A DNA stretch of 32,606 bases, taken from NCBI GenBank assembly GCA_036736205.1, contig DAINMX010000055.1:1-32606 (forward strand), in the 5' to 3' direction. Both the position numbers and the translations under genes were made by a program. Below the pieces are notes generated by a model. The model had not been told where the DNA came from and did no database searches. It was given only the letters and a program-made list of their open reading frames with translations. Below are positions 1 to 6,708 of this stretch, one piece after another. Source of the DNA: XYA12-FULL-58-9 sp001798605. Its GTDB lineage: Bacteria > Myxococcota > XYA12-FULL-58-9. Numbering within the stretch: the first letter of the stretch is position 1; every line of letters starts with the position of its first letter.

Positions 1-68
1 AGCGAGGCGCAGCCGAGCATCAACCCATTGCCCGAGGATGCCCGCAAAACGGGCACCGCAAGGACGAA
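1..68 (+). repeat. In-frame palindromic mini-element, copy 1 (left end outside window)
   Basis: Bases 2-65 match 215-278 with only two differences (positions 4 and 48). In the RHS frame both copies encode GAAEHQPIARGCPQ-GHRKD. The element has a hairpin TGCCCG-loop-CGGGCA at 39-55, and one of the two differences lies in its loop, so the stem is conserved. Just after the element the core resumes as EAFGKAWEYLPES. A typical RHS sequence here would read Y-E-x-F-G-K, so the insertion probably sits between the Y and E codons with ACGAA (64-68) as the right target duplication. That last step is inference because the left flank is not visible. Confidence 0.75.
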
Positions 69-182
69 GCTTTCGGCAAGGCCTGGGAGTACCTACCCGA
101 GTCGACCTCCCCTCCTTCGATCGAAGTGAACCTGCGCTTCCCCGGGCAGTACCTCGATCGAGAGACTGGGCTTCATTACAAT

Positions 183-276
183 GCTATGCGCCAACGGCGC
201 AGCCACAAGACATTGCAAGGCGCAGCCGAGCATCAACCCATTGCCCGAGGATGCCCGCAACACGGGCACCGCAAGG
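183..276 (+). repeat. In-frame palindromic mini-element, copy 2, complete
   Basis: A 94-bp element is flanked by a 5-bp direct repeat ACAAT (178-182 and 277-281), which looks like a target-site duplication. Removing element plus one duplication (99 bp, 33 codons) restores the canonical RHS core GLHYN-WNRYYDP exactly. It contains two perfect hairpins: TGCGCC-AAC-GGCGCA at 187-201 and TGCCCG-CAACA-CGGGCA at 252-268. It also carries GGCGCAGCC twice (196-204 and 219-227). There is no stop codon in the host frame, and no transposase or clear terminal inverted repeat. It resembles Rickettsia palindromic elements in behaviour, with no claim of homology. Confidence 0.8.
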
Positions 277-474
277 ACAATTGGAACCGGTATTATGACC
301 CCAATACTGGGCGGTACCTCACGCCGGATCCGTTGGCAGTGAGAATCCCCACTCACCGTGATCCCATCTATTCGTACGCATTCAGCAATCCAATGCGTTT
401 CACTGATCCATTTGGGCTTTATGGAACGAACGACTGTTCATACTACGCGGAGAGATGCGCCGAATCGGGTGGAG

Positions 475-488
475 CCTACTACCTACTA
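475..488 (+). repeat. 7-bp tandem duplication causing the RHS frameshift
   Basis: CCTACTA occurs twice in a row (475-481 and 482-488). With one copy the core frame runs straight into the cysteine-rich tip; with two copies the core ends 27 bases later at the TGA at 513-515. Slipped-strand replication could add or remove a copy, so this may be a reversible switch or simple decay. Confidence 0.8.
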
Positions 489-775
489 CTGCGAACAGGC
501 CCAGTACTGGTGTGACAAGTTCCCGGAGGAGGATGACCCTGATCCAAGTCGTGATGACGACTATGAGGGCTGGGTTCGGTGCACGCGCCAGTGTCTACAA
601 GACTGTGACCGTGCGGAGAATGAGGATCAAAACAAGTGTCCTCAGGATCCGGATGATCGCAAGGGGCCATGGGATCCAAGAAGCACGTCCTTCGATTGTC
701 ATCAGATTTGCTACCGGGGTTGCGCACCGTTTCTCAATCGTTTCAGTAGCAATCCATTTGAGTAAAGCGGTCGAC

Positions 776-1171
776 ATGTTGGCCAAATCCATCCGCACAC
801 TATTGTTTGGCATCACGCCGGCTCTTGCGCTGGTTTTGTTTTCGCCTATCGGACTTGGCATGGTTCCGTGGAATCCTGGCATCAATCCATTGACGTGGTT
901 GCATTTCGTGCTGCCACTGCCGTTCTATCTGGGGATTCTGGCGGGGCCGGGCTACCTGTACTGCGCGTACAGACTGCCATCAGCGAGAACAAGTTCCACC
1001 GTGGCAAGGAACTGGATACGGATTAGTCTGTTGCTCGGAATTATCTCCAGCCTGGCAGGAATGCTGGGAACTTACTGGATGTTTGCGTTTCTGGTGCCGT
1101 CTTTGCCTTCATTGGGCTTGTCTAGCTGGCTTCTGTGGAAATTCGAACATGCGCGCCCTGGTGCCATTTGA
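776..1171 (+). CDS. Small four-helix membrane protein, possible partner or immunity protein of the RHS tip
   Basis: 131 aa beginning MLAKSIRTLLFG, in the same frame as a longer open frame that overlaps the RHS gene. I chose the ATG at 776 because it lies 10 bases after the tip stop codon, typical of a translationally coupled pair, and because the protein then starts directly with a hydrophobic helix. No strong Shine-Dalgarno is visible. Four hydrophobic stretches (about residues 6-28, 42-68, 82-102 and 103-122) and a basic C-terminus (KFEHARP) indicate an inner-membrane protein. I do not recognise the family. Immunity genes commonly sit directly after RHS or other polymorphic toxin tips, so an immunity role is a context-based guess only. 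Confidence 0.6.
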   Translation: MLAKSIRTLLFGITPALALVLFSPIGLGMVPWNPGINPLTWLHFVLPLPFYLGILAGPGYLYCAYRLPSARTSSTVARNWIRISLLLGIISSLAGMLGTYWMFAFLVPSLPSLGLSSWLLWKFEHARPGAI

Positions 1172-1530
1172 CGTTCGGTTCTCTACCCCGCCCCAAGTTC
1201 CAGAGTGCAAACGCAGTTTGCGCGCAGGCCAGTACATAAGCCTCGCTTATGTAAAGGCTCGCGCCTACTGACTTTGAGCGCGAGCCCGAGGAGGCGAGAT
1301 GGCCAGGGGCATGTTGGATAAGGGCGCTCTTATCAGACAAAGGAGCGTAGCAATTGGCATGACCGCTGCGAACGTCCTCTCGGCGCGGCCGACGGAGAGT
1401 GAGCAGTGGGCGTGAGAATTGCGCGAGTGGTGCCCCGGTGACTCGGACGCACGCGACAGCGTGAGGCCGAGTCAGGCCAACCGCCTTCGACGCTTGGGGC
1501 GGGCGGGTGATTTCCACGAACTTCTGATCG
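1172..1530. other. Gene-free, hairpin-dense intergenic region
   Basis: No convincing gene. It lies between converging genes and holds a run of perfect or near-perfect hairpins: GCAAAC-GCA-GTTTGC (1207-1221), TACATAAGC-CTC-GCTTATGTA (1233-1253), GGCTCGCGC-13 nt-GCGCGAGCC (1256-1286), GATAAG-6 nt-CTTATC (1317-1334), and a two-layer stem TGACTCGG...CCGAGTCA enclosing CACGC-GACA-GCGTG (1439-1474). None is followed by a T-run, so they are not classic terminators. A structured RNA, REP-like repeats or recombination sites are all possible. Confidence 0.5.
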
Positions 1531-1845
1531 TCAGCGGACTTTGAGCGGCGGTCCTCGTTTGCGCACTGCACTCCAAAGAGCGAGGACCTCGATCTCTCCC
1601 TCTTCGAGGTGAGTCACGTAGTACAAATAGTACGGCGTTTTACTGAGTCGATATTTGCGTATGCCCTGAATGCGCCGATGGCGGTAGGGAATTCCAGCGT
1701 TGGGGTTGTCTGCGAGAATTGCACAGACACGTTTCAATTCATCGGTAACTTGTGATGCGACTGCGGTTCGATGCTCTCGCCACCAGGCATCGAGGTGAGA
1801 GATCATTTCATCGGCAGCTGATGTCGTTCGGATTCGGAGAGTCAT
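1531..1845 (-). CDS. ParE/RelE-family toxin
   Basis: 104 aa starting MTLRIRTTSAADEM. The open frame extends upstream, but this ATG overlaps the antitoxin stop as ATGA (1842-1845), the usual arrangement in such pairs. The fold signature is visible: helical hairpin (DEMISHLDAWWREHR...), a P-N-G turn (ADNPNAGIPYRHRR), then strands with R-K-Y-R-L (GIRKYRLSKTPYYLYYV) and the C-terminal strand EIEVLALWSAVRKRGPPL. ParE-type members of this superfamily poison DNA gyrase, while RelE-type members cut ribosome-bound mRNA; the sequence alone does not separate the two with certainty. It is the last gene of a regulator-antitoxin-toxin operon. Confidence 0.85.
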   Translation of the reverse strand: MTLRIRTTSAADEMISHLDAWWREHRTAVASQVTDELKRVCAILADNPNAGIPYRHRRIQGIRKYRLSKTPYYLYYVTHLEEGEIEVLALWSAVRKRGPPLKVR

Positions 1846-2102
1846 CCGCGTTGGCTCAGCTCCCCTAGCAGTTCTTCGATGGGTCGCGTCTGTCCAGCTC
1901 GCGCTTGAGCCCAAGACTCTTCGAGCACTTTGTCGAGTTTGGCTCGCTCTTTTTCGTCCATCTCATCGTTGTCGTCGAGATAGGCATAGGGATCGCTTGC
2001 GGGAACGAGATCGATGACCTCGCCCTCGGGCAGCTCGGTGGGCTCATCAAGAGTGATCCTGCCGTTGCGAACAATAGCTTTGAGTACGTTCATCTCTGCC
2101 AT
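1842..2102 (-). CDS. Antitoxin paired with the ParE/RelE toxin
   Basis: 86 aa. The start MAEMNVLKAIV is supported by GGAGG about 7 bases upstream; a longer frame would begin at 2129. The N-terminus (VLKAIVRNGRITLDEPTELPEGEVIDLVP) is a short beta-rich module like the dimerising or DNA-binding ends of small antitoxins. It is followed by an acidic stretch (DDNDEMDEKERAKLDKVLEESW) and a Q-x-R-P-x-x-E-L-L tail. This combination commonly precedes RelE/ParE genes. Overlap with the toxin start implies coupled translation. It should bind and neutralise the toxin; the exact family name is uncertain. Confidence 0.8.
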   Translation of the reverse strand: MAEMNVLKAIVRNGRITLDEPTELPEGEVIDLVPASDPYAYLDDNDEMDEKERAKLDKVLEESWAQARAGQTRPIEELLGELSQRG

Positions 2103-2135
2103 GGTAGCCCTCCAGCTGACCGTGTGCATCCGTTA

Positions 2136-2483
2136 TCAACCGATCACTTCTCTAAGCCTTTGTTTGGCAATGACCGAATCAATGAGCACAAAAACGGCGT
2201 CTCTTTCTCTCTCCGGTAGCTCACTAAGTGCTTCAAAGCGTTTGAGCAATTCTACATCGAGCTTTTGACCAGCGACGCCAGAGCCGTTCTCGAAGACCAG
2301 GTCGTCTGCACTGACGCCAAACACGGTAGCAGTCTTCCCCAATATCTGCAGGGTAGGCGCAGAGGTACCTTTCTCATACTTCTTGATCTGCCCGACAGAG
2401 ATGCCGATCTTGTCGGCAACCTGCTGCTGAGTCCACCCTCTATCTTTGCGAAGCCGCAGAAAACGTTCTCCAAAGCCCATCAT
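2136..2483 (-). CDS. XRE-family helix-turn-helix regulator of the toxin-antitoxin operon
   Basis: 115 aa starting MMGFGERFLRLRKDRGW. GAGGAG at 2490-2495, six bases before the ATG at 2483, decides this start over the upstream in-frame extension. Residues about 4-62 form a Cro/CI-type HTH: LRKDRGWTQQQVADKIGISVGQIKKYEKGTSAPTLQ, then a stabilising helix ending FGVSADDLVF. The C-terminal half (LLKRFEALSELPERERDAVFVLIDSVIAKQRL) is helical and may dimerise. It lies 33 bp upstream of the antitoxin gene on the same strand. A 23-bp perfect palindrome overlaps its probable promoter, so negative autoregulation is likely. A regulator as a third component of a ParE-type module is known from several systems. 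Confidence 0.85.
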   Translation of the reverse strand: MMGFGERFLRLRKDRGWTQQQVADKIGISVGQIKKYEKGTSAPTLQILGKTATVFGVSADDLVFENGSGVAGQKLDVELLKRFEALSELPERERDAVFVLIDSVIAKQRLREVIG

Positions 2484-2574
2484 CGCACGCTCCTCGTAAA
2501 GCTCCCGGATCGTTTTTAGCACGCCGTGCTGAGAAAAGCGTGGGTTGGGCGTGTTGTGGGTGGTCTTCATCTTG

Positions 2575-2597
2575 ACACCAAAAGTACCTTTTGGTGT
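2575..2597. promoter_or_regulatory. 23-bp perfect palindromic operator
   Basis: ACACCAAAAG-TAC-CTTTTGGTGT is a perfect 10-3-10 inverted repeat. On the minus strand it covers much of the spacer and the -10 region of a promoter reading TTGACC (2604-2609), 17-bp spacer, TACTTT (2581-2586), upstream of the HTH gene. An HTH dimer bound here would block polymerase. On the plus strand a TTGACA (2572-2577) also overlaps it. Confidence 0.65.
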
Positions 2598-2609
2598 ATC
2601 TTTGGTCAA
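2581..2609 (-). promoter_or_regulatory. Predicted promoter of the regulator/antitoxin/toxin operon
   Basis: TTGACC -35 and TACTTT -10 with 17-bp spacing on the minus strand, giving a start near 2574 and a leader of about 90 nt before the HTH start codon. The -10 is weak, and the operator palindrome overlaps it. Confidence 0.4.
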
Positions 2610-2744
2610 CAAGAGGATACCTCGAATTTCTTCCCGAAGAGGGCTCTTTTTGGGCGGTTCACACCAACTGGAGTGGAGATACTTCATGCAAATCCCAACG
2701 GAGGCAATCGACAAGCTCAATCTGCGCCCGGGGAATCCGATTTG

Positions 2745-2772
2745 TTGACACAAAACCGGGGGTTGATACACT
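2745..2772 (+). promoter_or_regulatory. Predicted promoter of the coiled-coil gene
   Basis: TTGACA at 2745-2750, 16-bp spacer, TACACT at 2767-2772. This sits about 40 bp before the start codon at 2815, which has CAGGAG at 2804-2809 as its ribosome binding site. Confidence 0.5.
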
Positions 2773-2814
2773 CGCGACGGGTTCGGCTGTCAGCTGAATG
2801 GACCAGGAGCTTTC

Positions 2815-4854
2815 ATGGGAGGCGACGGCCTCGATTTGGATGACCTCGATGCGGCATTGGACGGCTTGTCCCAAGCCCCTGCCCAATCGGAGGCGACCCC
2901 AGAAGTGGCGCCTGCTGGGGATGGTCACTCTTCTCAAAAGGCACCAGCAGACTCCCTAGCGACGGTGCCGGGCGGACCGCCGGGCGGACCACCTCCCCTC
3001 TCGCCCCCTCCTGTGCGTCGGCGTGCGACCAGTCGAGTAACACCGGCAGGTCCTGATGGTTGGTCAGGGCGCACTGCTTTCGACGATCTCTTCGTCACCG
3101 ACACGGCGGCGTTGCCTTCTGCCCGCGGTGGGGCGGAGGAAAAAGTCGAATATTTTCGGGAAAAGCTCAAGCGTTCTGAGGCAATGACCGCCCGTTTCCG
3201 TGAGGCCTGGCAGGTCCGCGAACGAGAGATGGATGTTGTTGAATCGCTGATGGATCAGGAGAAGGGCCGCACTGAGGAGCAGGCAGCCAAGGCAGCTGAC
3301 CTGACCCAGAAGCTTCATGCCTTGGAAGGGTTTCTCGAGCAGAAGAAACGCGAGTTTGAGACCTATGGGCAAAAAGTGTCCCAAGCCTTCCAGCAAAAAG
3401 AAGAACAAGAGAAGGAGCTTCGCCGGCAAGCGGAGGAAGCTGTTCGCAACCTAGAGCAATTCGCCGAAGAGAAAGACGCCGAAATCTCTGGTCTCACCAA
3501 TCAGGTGGAGGCCATGACGAGCGAGCTCGAACAAGAGCAAAGGATTCACCAACAAGACAACGAAGCGCTCAATCAACAGATCGAAGAACGCGATGCTCGC
3601 ATCTCTGAGCTCGAGACTCGGCTCGCGGATGTGTCACAAGAGTTTGAGGCAACTCGGGAAGAGAACACCGAGACCCGAGACGTGTTTGAGCGTGACCTTG
3701 CCGTCCGCAATGAGGCCATTGAAAAACTCAAGGCATCGATTGAAGCGCAACGAGACGCCATCACTGAGCGTGACGAACAGATAGACTCTTTATCAACGCA
3801 GATCGCCGAGATTTCGGACGAAGCCGCCCGCAATCAAATGGAGCTCGAAAGTCGTATTGCCGAGCTACAGCAGGACGGCGAGACGCAGCGACAACAAGCC
3901 TTTGAGCAGCTCGAAGGGTTACGACAAGAAGAGGAAGCAGAGCGGTTAGCCTTACGGTCGCAGCTTGAGGCCGAGAAGACGGCGTTGGAAGAGCAGTTTG
4001 CAGCTGAGAAACAGGTTCTCACCGAACAGCTCGAGGGCGACAAAGCCGCAACGCAAGAGCAGGCCGAGCGGGATGTTCAGGTCCGTGATGAGGCCATCGG
4101 CAAGCTCAAAGAAGCGATCGAGCGCCAGCGTTCAGCGATTGCTGAGCGAGACGAGCAGATTGCAGCCGCGGATGAGCGGACCGCCGAGCTCAGTGATTTG
4201 GTCCAAAACAAAGACAGCGAAATCGCCGAGCTCGTCGAAAGTCGGGATCAAGCAAACCGCGATATCGACCTGCGTGACCAGGCCATCGAAAAACTCAAGG
4301 CGGCCATTGAATCGCAGAAACAGGGCATCTCTGAGCGTGACGAACGAATAGACTCACTCAGCGACGAAGTGGCCAAGCTCAACAGTGAGGGGGCCAGCGC
4401 TCGTGCAAACCTCGAGAGTGAGCTGGGCGAATCACAACAAGCCCTCGAGGCGCGTGACGATACCATTGCCAGGATGAACGGTGCCTTGGCTGAGCGGAAT
4501 GAGCAAGTGAACGACCTCGAAGGACAACTTCGAACTGAGAGAAATCGTACCGCGGAGCTCGAGCAAGAACTGCATCAGGCTCGCCAAGAGATCGACAACG
4601 TCGAAGGCAGCCTGCAGGAAACCTCTACGGAGCTGCAACACAATGTCGAGGTCCGTGATGAGGCGATCGCCAAGCTCAAAGCAGCAGTGGAGAACAGCCG
4701 CGATCGCATCCAGAATCTCGAGGCGGACCTACAAGAGGCTCGGGACTTGGTTGACCAGACTCGCAGCACCGTTGGCGTCGAGAAACAGCGCGCGGCGGAC
4801 GTTCTGATTAGGACTCGCAAGGCCCTTGAGGTCGCGCAGAAACTGTTAAGTTAG
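2815..4854 (+). CDS. Long repeat-built coiled-coil protein
   Basis: 679 aa; the start is supported by CAGGAG five bases upstream. Residues 1-105 are low-complexity: an acidic leader (LDLDDLDAALDGL) then a Pro/Gly-rich stretch. From about residue 108 (VEYFREKLKRSEAM) to the end it is a nearly unbroken heptad coiled coil. A motif of the form (V/L)RDEAIEKLKxAIExQRxxIxERDEQIxxL recurs with its first codon at 3703, 4081, 4270 and 4651. The spacings are 378, 189 and 381 bp, close to multiples of 63 codons (nine heptads), with a decayed copy near 4450. The C-terminus (RAADVLIRTRKALEVAQKLLS) breaks the pattern. No enzymatic domain, signal peptide or membrane segment. It resembles cytoskeletal or polarity scaffolds of myxobacteria in style only, so I give no function. 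Its last 9 bases overlap the convergent zinc-finger gene. Confidence 0.85.
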   Translation: MGGDGLDLDDLDAALDGLSQAPAQSEATPEVAPAGDGHSSQKAPADSLATVPGGPPGGPPPLSPPPVRRRATSRVTPAGPDGWSGRTAFDDLFVTDTAALPSARGGAEEKVEYFREKLKRSEAMTARFREAWQVREREMDVVESLMDQEKGRTEEQAAKAADLTQKLHALEGFLEQKKREFETYGQKVSQAFQQKEEQEKELRRQAEEAVRNLEQFAEEKDAEISGLTNQVEAMTSELEQEQRIHQQDNEALNQQIEERDARISELETRLADVSQEFEATREENTETRDVFERDLAVRNEAIEKLKASIEAQRDAITERDEQIDSLSTQIAEISDEAARNQMELESRIAELQQDGETQRQQAFEQLEGLRQEEEAERLALRSQLEAEKTALEEQFAAEKQVLTEQLEGDKAATQEQAERDVQVRDEAIGKLKEAIERQRSAIAERDEQIAAADERTAELSDLVQNKDSEIAELVESRDQANRDIDLRDQAIEKLKAAIESQKQGISERDERIDSLSDEVAKLNSEGASARANLESELGESQQALEARDDTIARMNGALAERNEQVNDLEGQLRTERNRTAELEQELHQARQEIDNVEGSLQETSTELQHNVEVRDEAIAKLKAAVENSRDRIQNLEADLQEARDLVDQTRSTVGVEKQRAADVLIRTRKALEVAQKLLS

Positions 4855-5376
4855 CGCTTGGAGTAGCTTCTTCAATTCCAATAAATCGGTGTCCGAGAGA
4901 GACGTACTGTGTTTCTCCAAGGCCTCGACCAGGCCATCGTCTCCCGCGTGCTTTGTTGCACAGCCGGCGTGAAGGTACTTTGGGCCCTTCTTCGTGAATG
5001 CGCCGGTGTCTATCTCCGACTCTATGGCAACCCGAAGATCACCTTTGGCAATCTTGTCACTGCACGCAAGGCAGGTCGAACGACCCGAGGCAGCCCGTTC
5101 AGCGTAGGGAAAGACGGTTGGTTTGGCACCTTTTCTGCCCGCGAGGATCTGTTTGTCGAGATCGGCGCGATTCGGGATGTCTTCACTCGTTGTTTCCAAC
5201 GCTCGAGCAAGCTCTACCGGGGTGGCTGCGGCAGCACAGTTGAGGTGATACCAATATACCGACTCCCCAAAAGCGGTCTCGACTTCGTTGCCGAAACGAA
5301 GGTCACCCTTGGCGATGGACGCCTTGCATTTGCGGCACTTTGCGCGTCCGGACTTTGCGGATTCGACCGTTGCCAT
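4846..5376 (-). CDS. Small protein with two PARP-type zinc fingers
   Basis: 176 aa from MATVESAKSGRAKC; the frame is open 12 codons further but PARP fingers usually start close to such a V-E-x-A-K-S-G-R-A sequence. Finger 1 (about residues 3-48): CRKC, GDLRFG, then YWYHLNC (C-x2-C ... H-x2-C). Finger 2 (about 90-144): CLAC, GDLRV, then YLHAGC, with the same spacing. Known: PARP-type fingers recognise DNA breaks in eukaryotic PARP1 and DNA ligase III. In bacteria they occur as small stand-alone proteins without assigned roles. No catalytic ADP-ribosyltransferase domain follows; the tail is a short helical segment (DTDLLELKKLLQALT). A DNA-end-binding role is inference. It is transcribed convergently with the coiled-coil gene, overlapping it by 9 bp. 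Confidence 0.85.
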   Translation of the reverse strand: MATVESAKSGRAKCRKCKASIAKGDLRFGNEVETAFGESVYWYHLNCAAAATPVELARALETTSEDIPNRADLDKQILAGRKGAKPTVFPYAERAASGRSTCLACSDKIAKGDLRVAIESEIDTGAFTKKGPKYLHAGCATKHAGDDGLVEALEKHSTSLSDTDLLELKKLLQALT

Positions 5377-5462
5377 GGAAGCAATAAGGCCGGGAGTGTT
5401 GGTTCCTGTCAAGTTCGCAAAACAATTTGCGCGTCTCCGGGCAGACCGATATCTTGTTCTTC

Positions 5463-6677
5463 ATGCCGGCCCAGGTGGCCACAGAGCGTCGTCGGGCAGT
5501 CCGGAAACGAGCCCGCCTGAAGATTCGTTTTTGGAACGACGATATCGATGTGCATGGATTTACCGTGGATATCTCGGCGACCGGTCTCTTCATCGAGACT
5601 GTAAAGACGGCAGACGCCGGCACCCGTTTGCATCTCGAAGTAATTACCACAGAGGGGCCACTCTACGCCGAGTGCACAGTAACTCGTGTGCACAAAGTAC
5701 CACGTACGATTTCGATGATTGCCACCAGCGGCATGGGGGTTCGCTTGGTCGAGTGGCCGGCGCTCTTCGGGCTCGACAAAATGGAAGTCGAATCCGCATT
5801 GCATCTCGATATCACAAGTCTTGAGGCGATGACGGCCTTCATTGATGGCGAGTTGGCGTCGGGAGGGGTTTACGTGAAAGCGCCGAGCCCTCCTCCTTTG
5901 GGTGCTGTTGTGACCTTGACCATTTCCCTGCCCAAACCCCAAGGCGAGCTCATACGAGTCGGCAAGATCGTTCATGTTGACAATCACGGTGCTGGTCTGC
6001 AACTCGACGATGCCGAGGGCTTGCGGTGCATGTTGTTGGGGCTGAATCCAAAACGAGCGTTCAGCGATGAGTTGCGTCCGTGTGTGACTCTGCAGGTTGA
6101 TGAGCAGCTCCATGCAGGTACACACTTAGAGCTCGATCTGTCCACGCCCACGGGCCCCGCTGTGGTGAAATGTGTCGTCGAGGGCCTCGACGACAAGGCA
6201 CCGTTTGGCGACACCCCGTTGCGAGTGATCGGGCACCCTTCACAGAGAGTATCGGACCCCATTGGGGAAGGCGTGGATCTCTCAGCCGCAGTGCTCGAGG
6301 TGGAACCCTCGGTACCAGCTGAGAACAGGGCGGTTGAGGCCGGTCAGGAACTCAACGGACCATTGCAGCTTCCCACGGATGAGCCGGTAGATGTTCCTGA
6401 CGATTTGGTTTTGGACCTCAGGGCACCTAGTGCGCTCCGCCGAGTTCTAGACGGCGACATCGTGCATTGTGGTGCTTTTGTTGCCACTCGGTTCGTGGCT
6501 GAACACCAACAGAGAGTCGTGGTGCGCCTGCTCCTGCCGCCACCCCATGGCATCATGGAGATTCTGGGCGTTGTTGTTCATATCGCAACGGACCCGCCTG
6601 GACTCGGCCTGCAGTTGGAGGACGGTGATGCTGTATCCGAGCAGTTGCGCGGGATCCTCGAGAAAGTCGAAGGTTGA
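5463..6677 (+). CDS. Multi-domain PilZ protein (c-di-GMP receptor candidate)
   Basis: 404 aa from the ATG at 5463 (MPAQVATERRRAVRKR); a TTG 36 bases upstream is an alternative and neither has a clear Shine-Dalgarno. Residues about 8-100 form a PilZ domain: the arginine cluster ERRRAVRKRARLKIRFW matches RxxxR, and DISATGLFIET matches (D/N)xSxxG, the two c-di-GMP-binding motifs. Two further modules keep the G-x-(F/Y)-V strand and the beta pattern but not the arginines: FIDGELASGGVYVKAPSP (about residue 125) and LDGDIVHCGAFVATRF (about 335). They look like degenerate PilZ copies of the type common in myxobacteria. Cytoplasmic, no membrane segment. Histidine kinase and GGDEF-EAL genes lie within 8 kb. 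Confidence 0.8.
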   Translation: MPAQVATERRRAVRKRARLKIRFWNDDIDVHGFTVDISATGLFIETVKTADAGTRLHLEVITTEGPLYAECTVTRVHKVPRTISMIATSGMGVRLVEWPALFGLDKMEVESALHLDITSLEAMTAFIDGELASGGVYVKAPSPPPLGAVVTLTISLPKPQGELIRVGKIVHVDNHGAGLQLDDAEGLRCMLLGLNPKRAFSDELRPCVTLQVDEQLHAGTHLELDLSTPTGPAVVKCVVEGLDDKAPFGDTPLRVIGHPSQRVSDPIGEGVDLSAAVLEVEPSVPAENRAVEAGQELNGPLQLPTDEPVDVPDDLVLDLRAPSALRRVLDGDIVHCGAFVATRFVAEHQQRVVVRLLLPPPHGIMEILGVVVHIATDPPGLGLQLEDGDAVSEQLRGILEKVEG

Positions 6678-6708
6678 TGGTGGGTCTCAGTTGGTGTGCC
6701 GGCAGTGA

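Larger units (their letters stand above)
1..765 (+). pseudogene. RHS-repeat-associated core protein, 3' end, frameshifted before its C-terminal tip
   Basis: The reading frame is open from the left edge and carries the RHS core hallmark (YLDRETGLHYN, then WNRYYDPNTGRYLTPDPL, then FTDPFGLYG), so the 5' part lies outside the window. RHS proteins are large secreted or surface shells whose variable C-terminal tip, just after DPFGL, is usually a toxin or effector. Here the core frame stops at 513-515. The frame that continues after it (about 476 to the stop at 763-765) encodes an acidic, cysteine-rich tip (EQAQYWCDKF ... CTRQCLQDCD ... CHQICYRGCAPF) ending NPFE. Removing one copy of a 7-bp tandem duplication at 475-488 restores one frame reading ESGGAYYCEQAQYWC. 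Two in-frame insertions of a repeat (about 1-63 and 183-276) also interrupt the core. Known: RHS cores and polymorphic tips. Inferred: the intact ancestor and loss of function. Programmed or phase-variable frameshifting remains possible. Confidence 0.85.
2484..2814. other. Divergent intergenic region between HTH gene and coiled-coil gene
   Basis: 331 bp with no supported gene. It holds the leader, operator and promoter of the minus-strand operon on its left and a plus-strand promoter on its right. I see nothing convincing between about 2610 and 2740. Confidence 0.5.

Noticed and set aside
1122..1571. 149-aa open frame on the minus strand across the hairpin-rich region
   Set aside because: It overlaps the ParE toxin gene, has no recognisable domain, and the inverted repeats dominate its composition.
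2484..2771. 96-codon N-terminal extension of the HTH regulator
   Set aside because: It runs through the promoter and palindrome, while a strong GAGGAG sits six bases before the ATG at 2483.
3064..3429. Minus-strand open frame rich in Leu/Phe inside the coiled-coil gene
   Set aside because: Mirror of Glu/Lys/Gln-rich coding sequence; no start signal or family.
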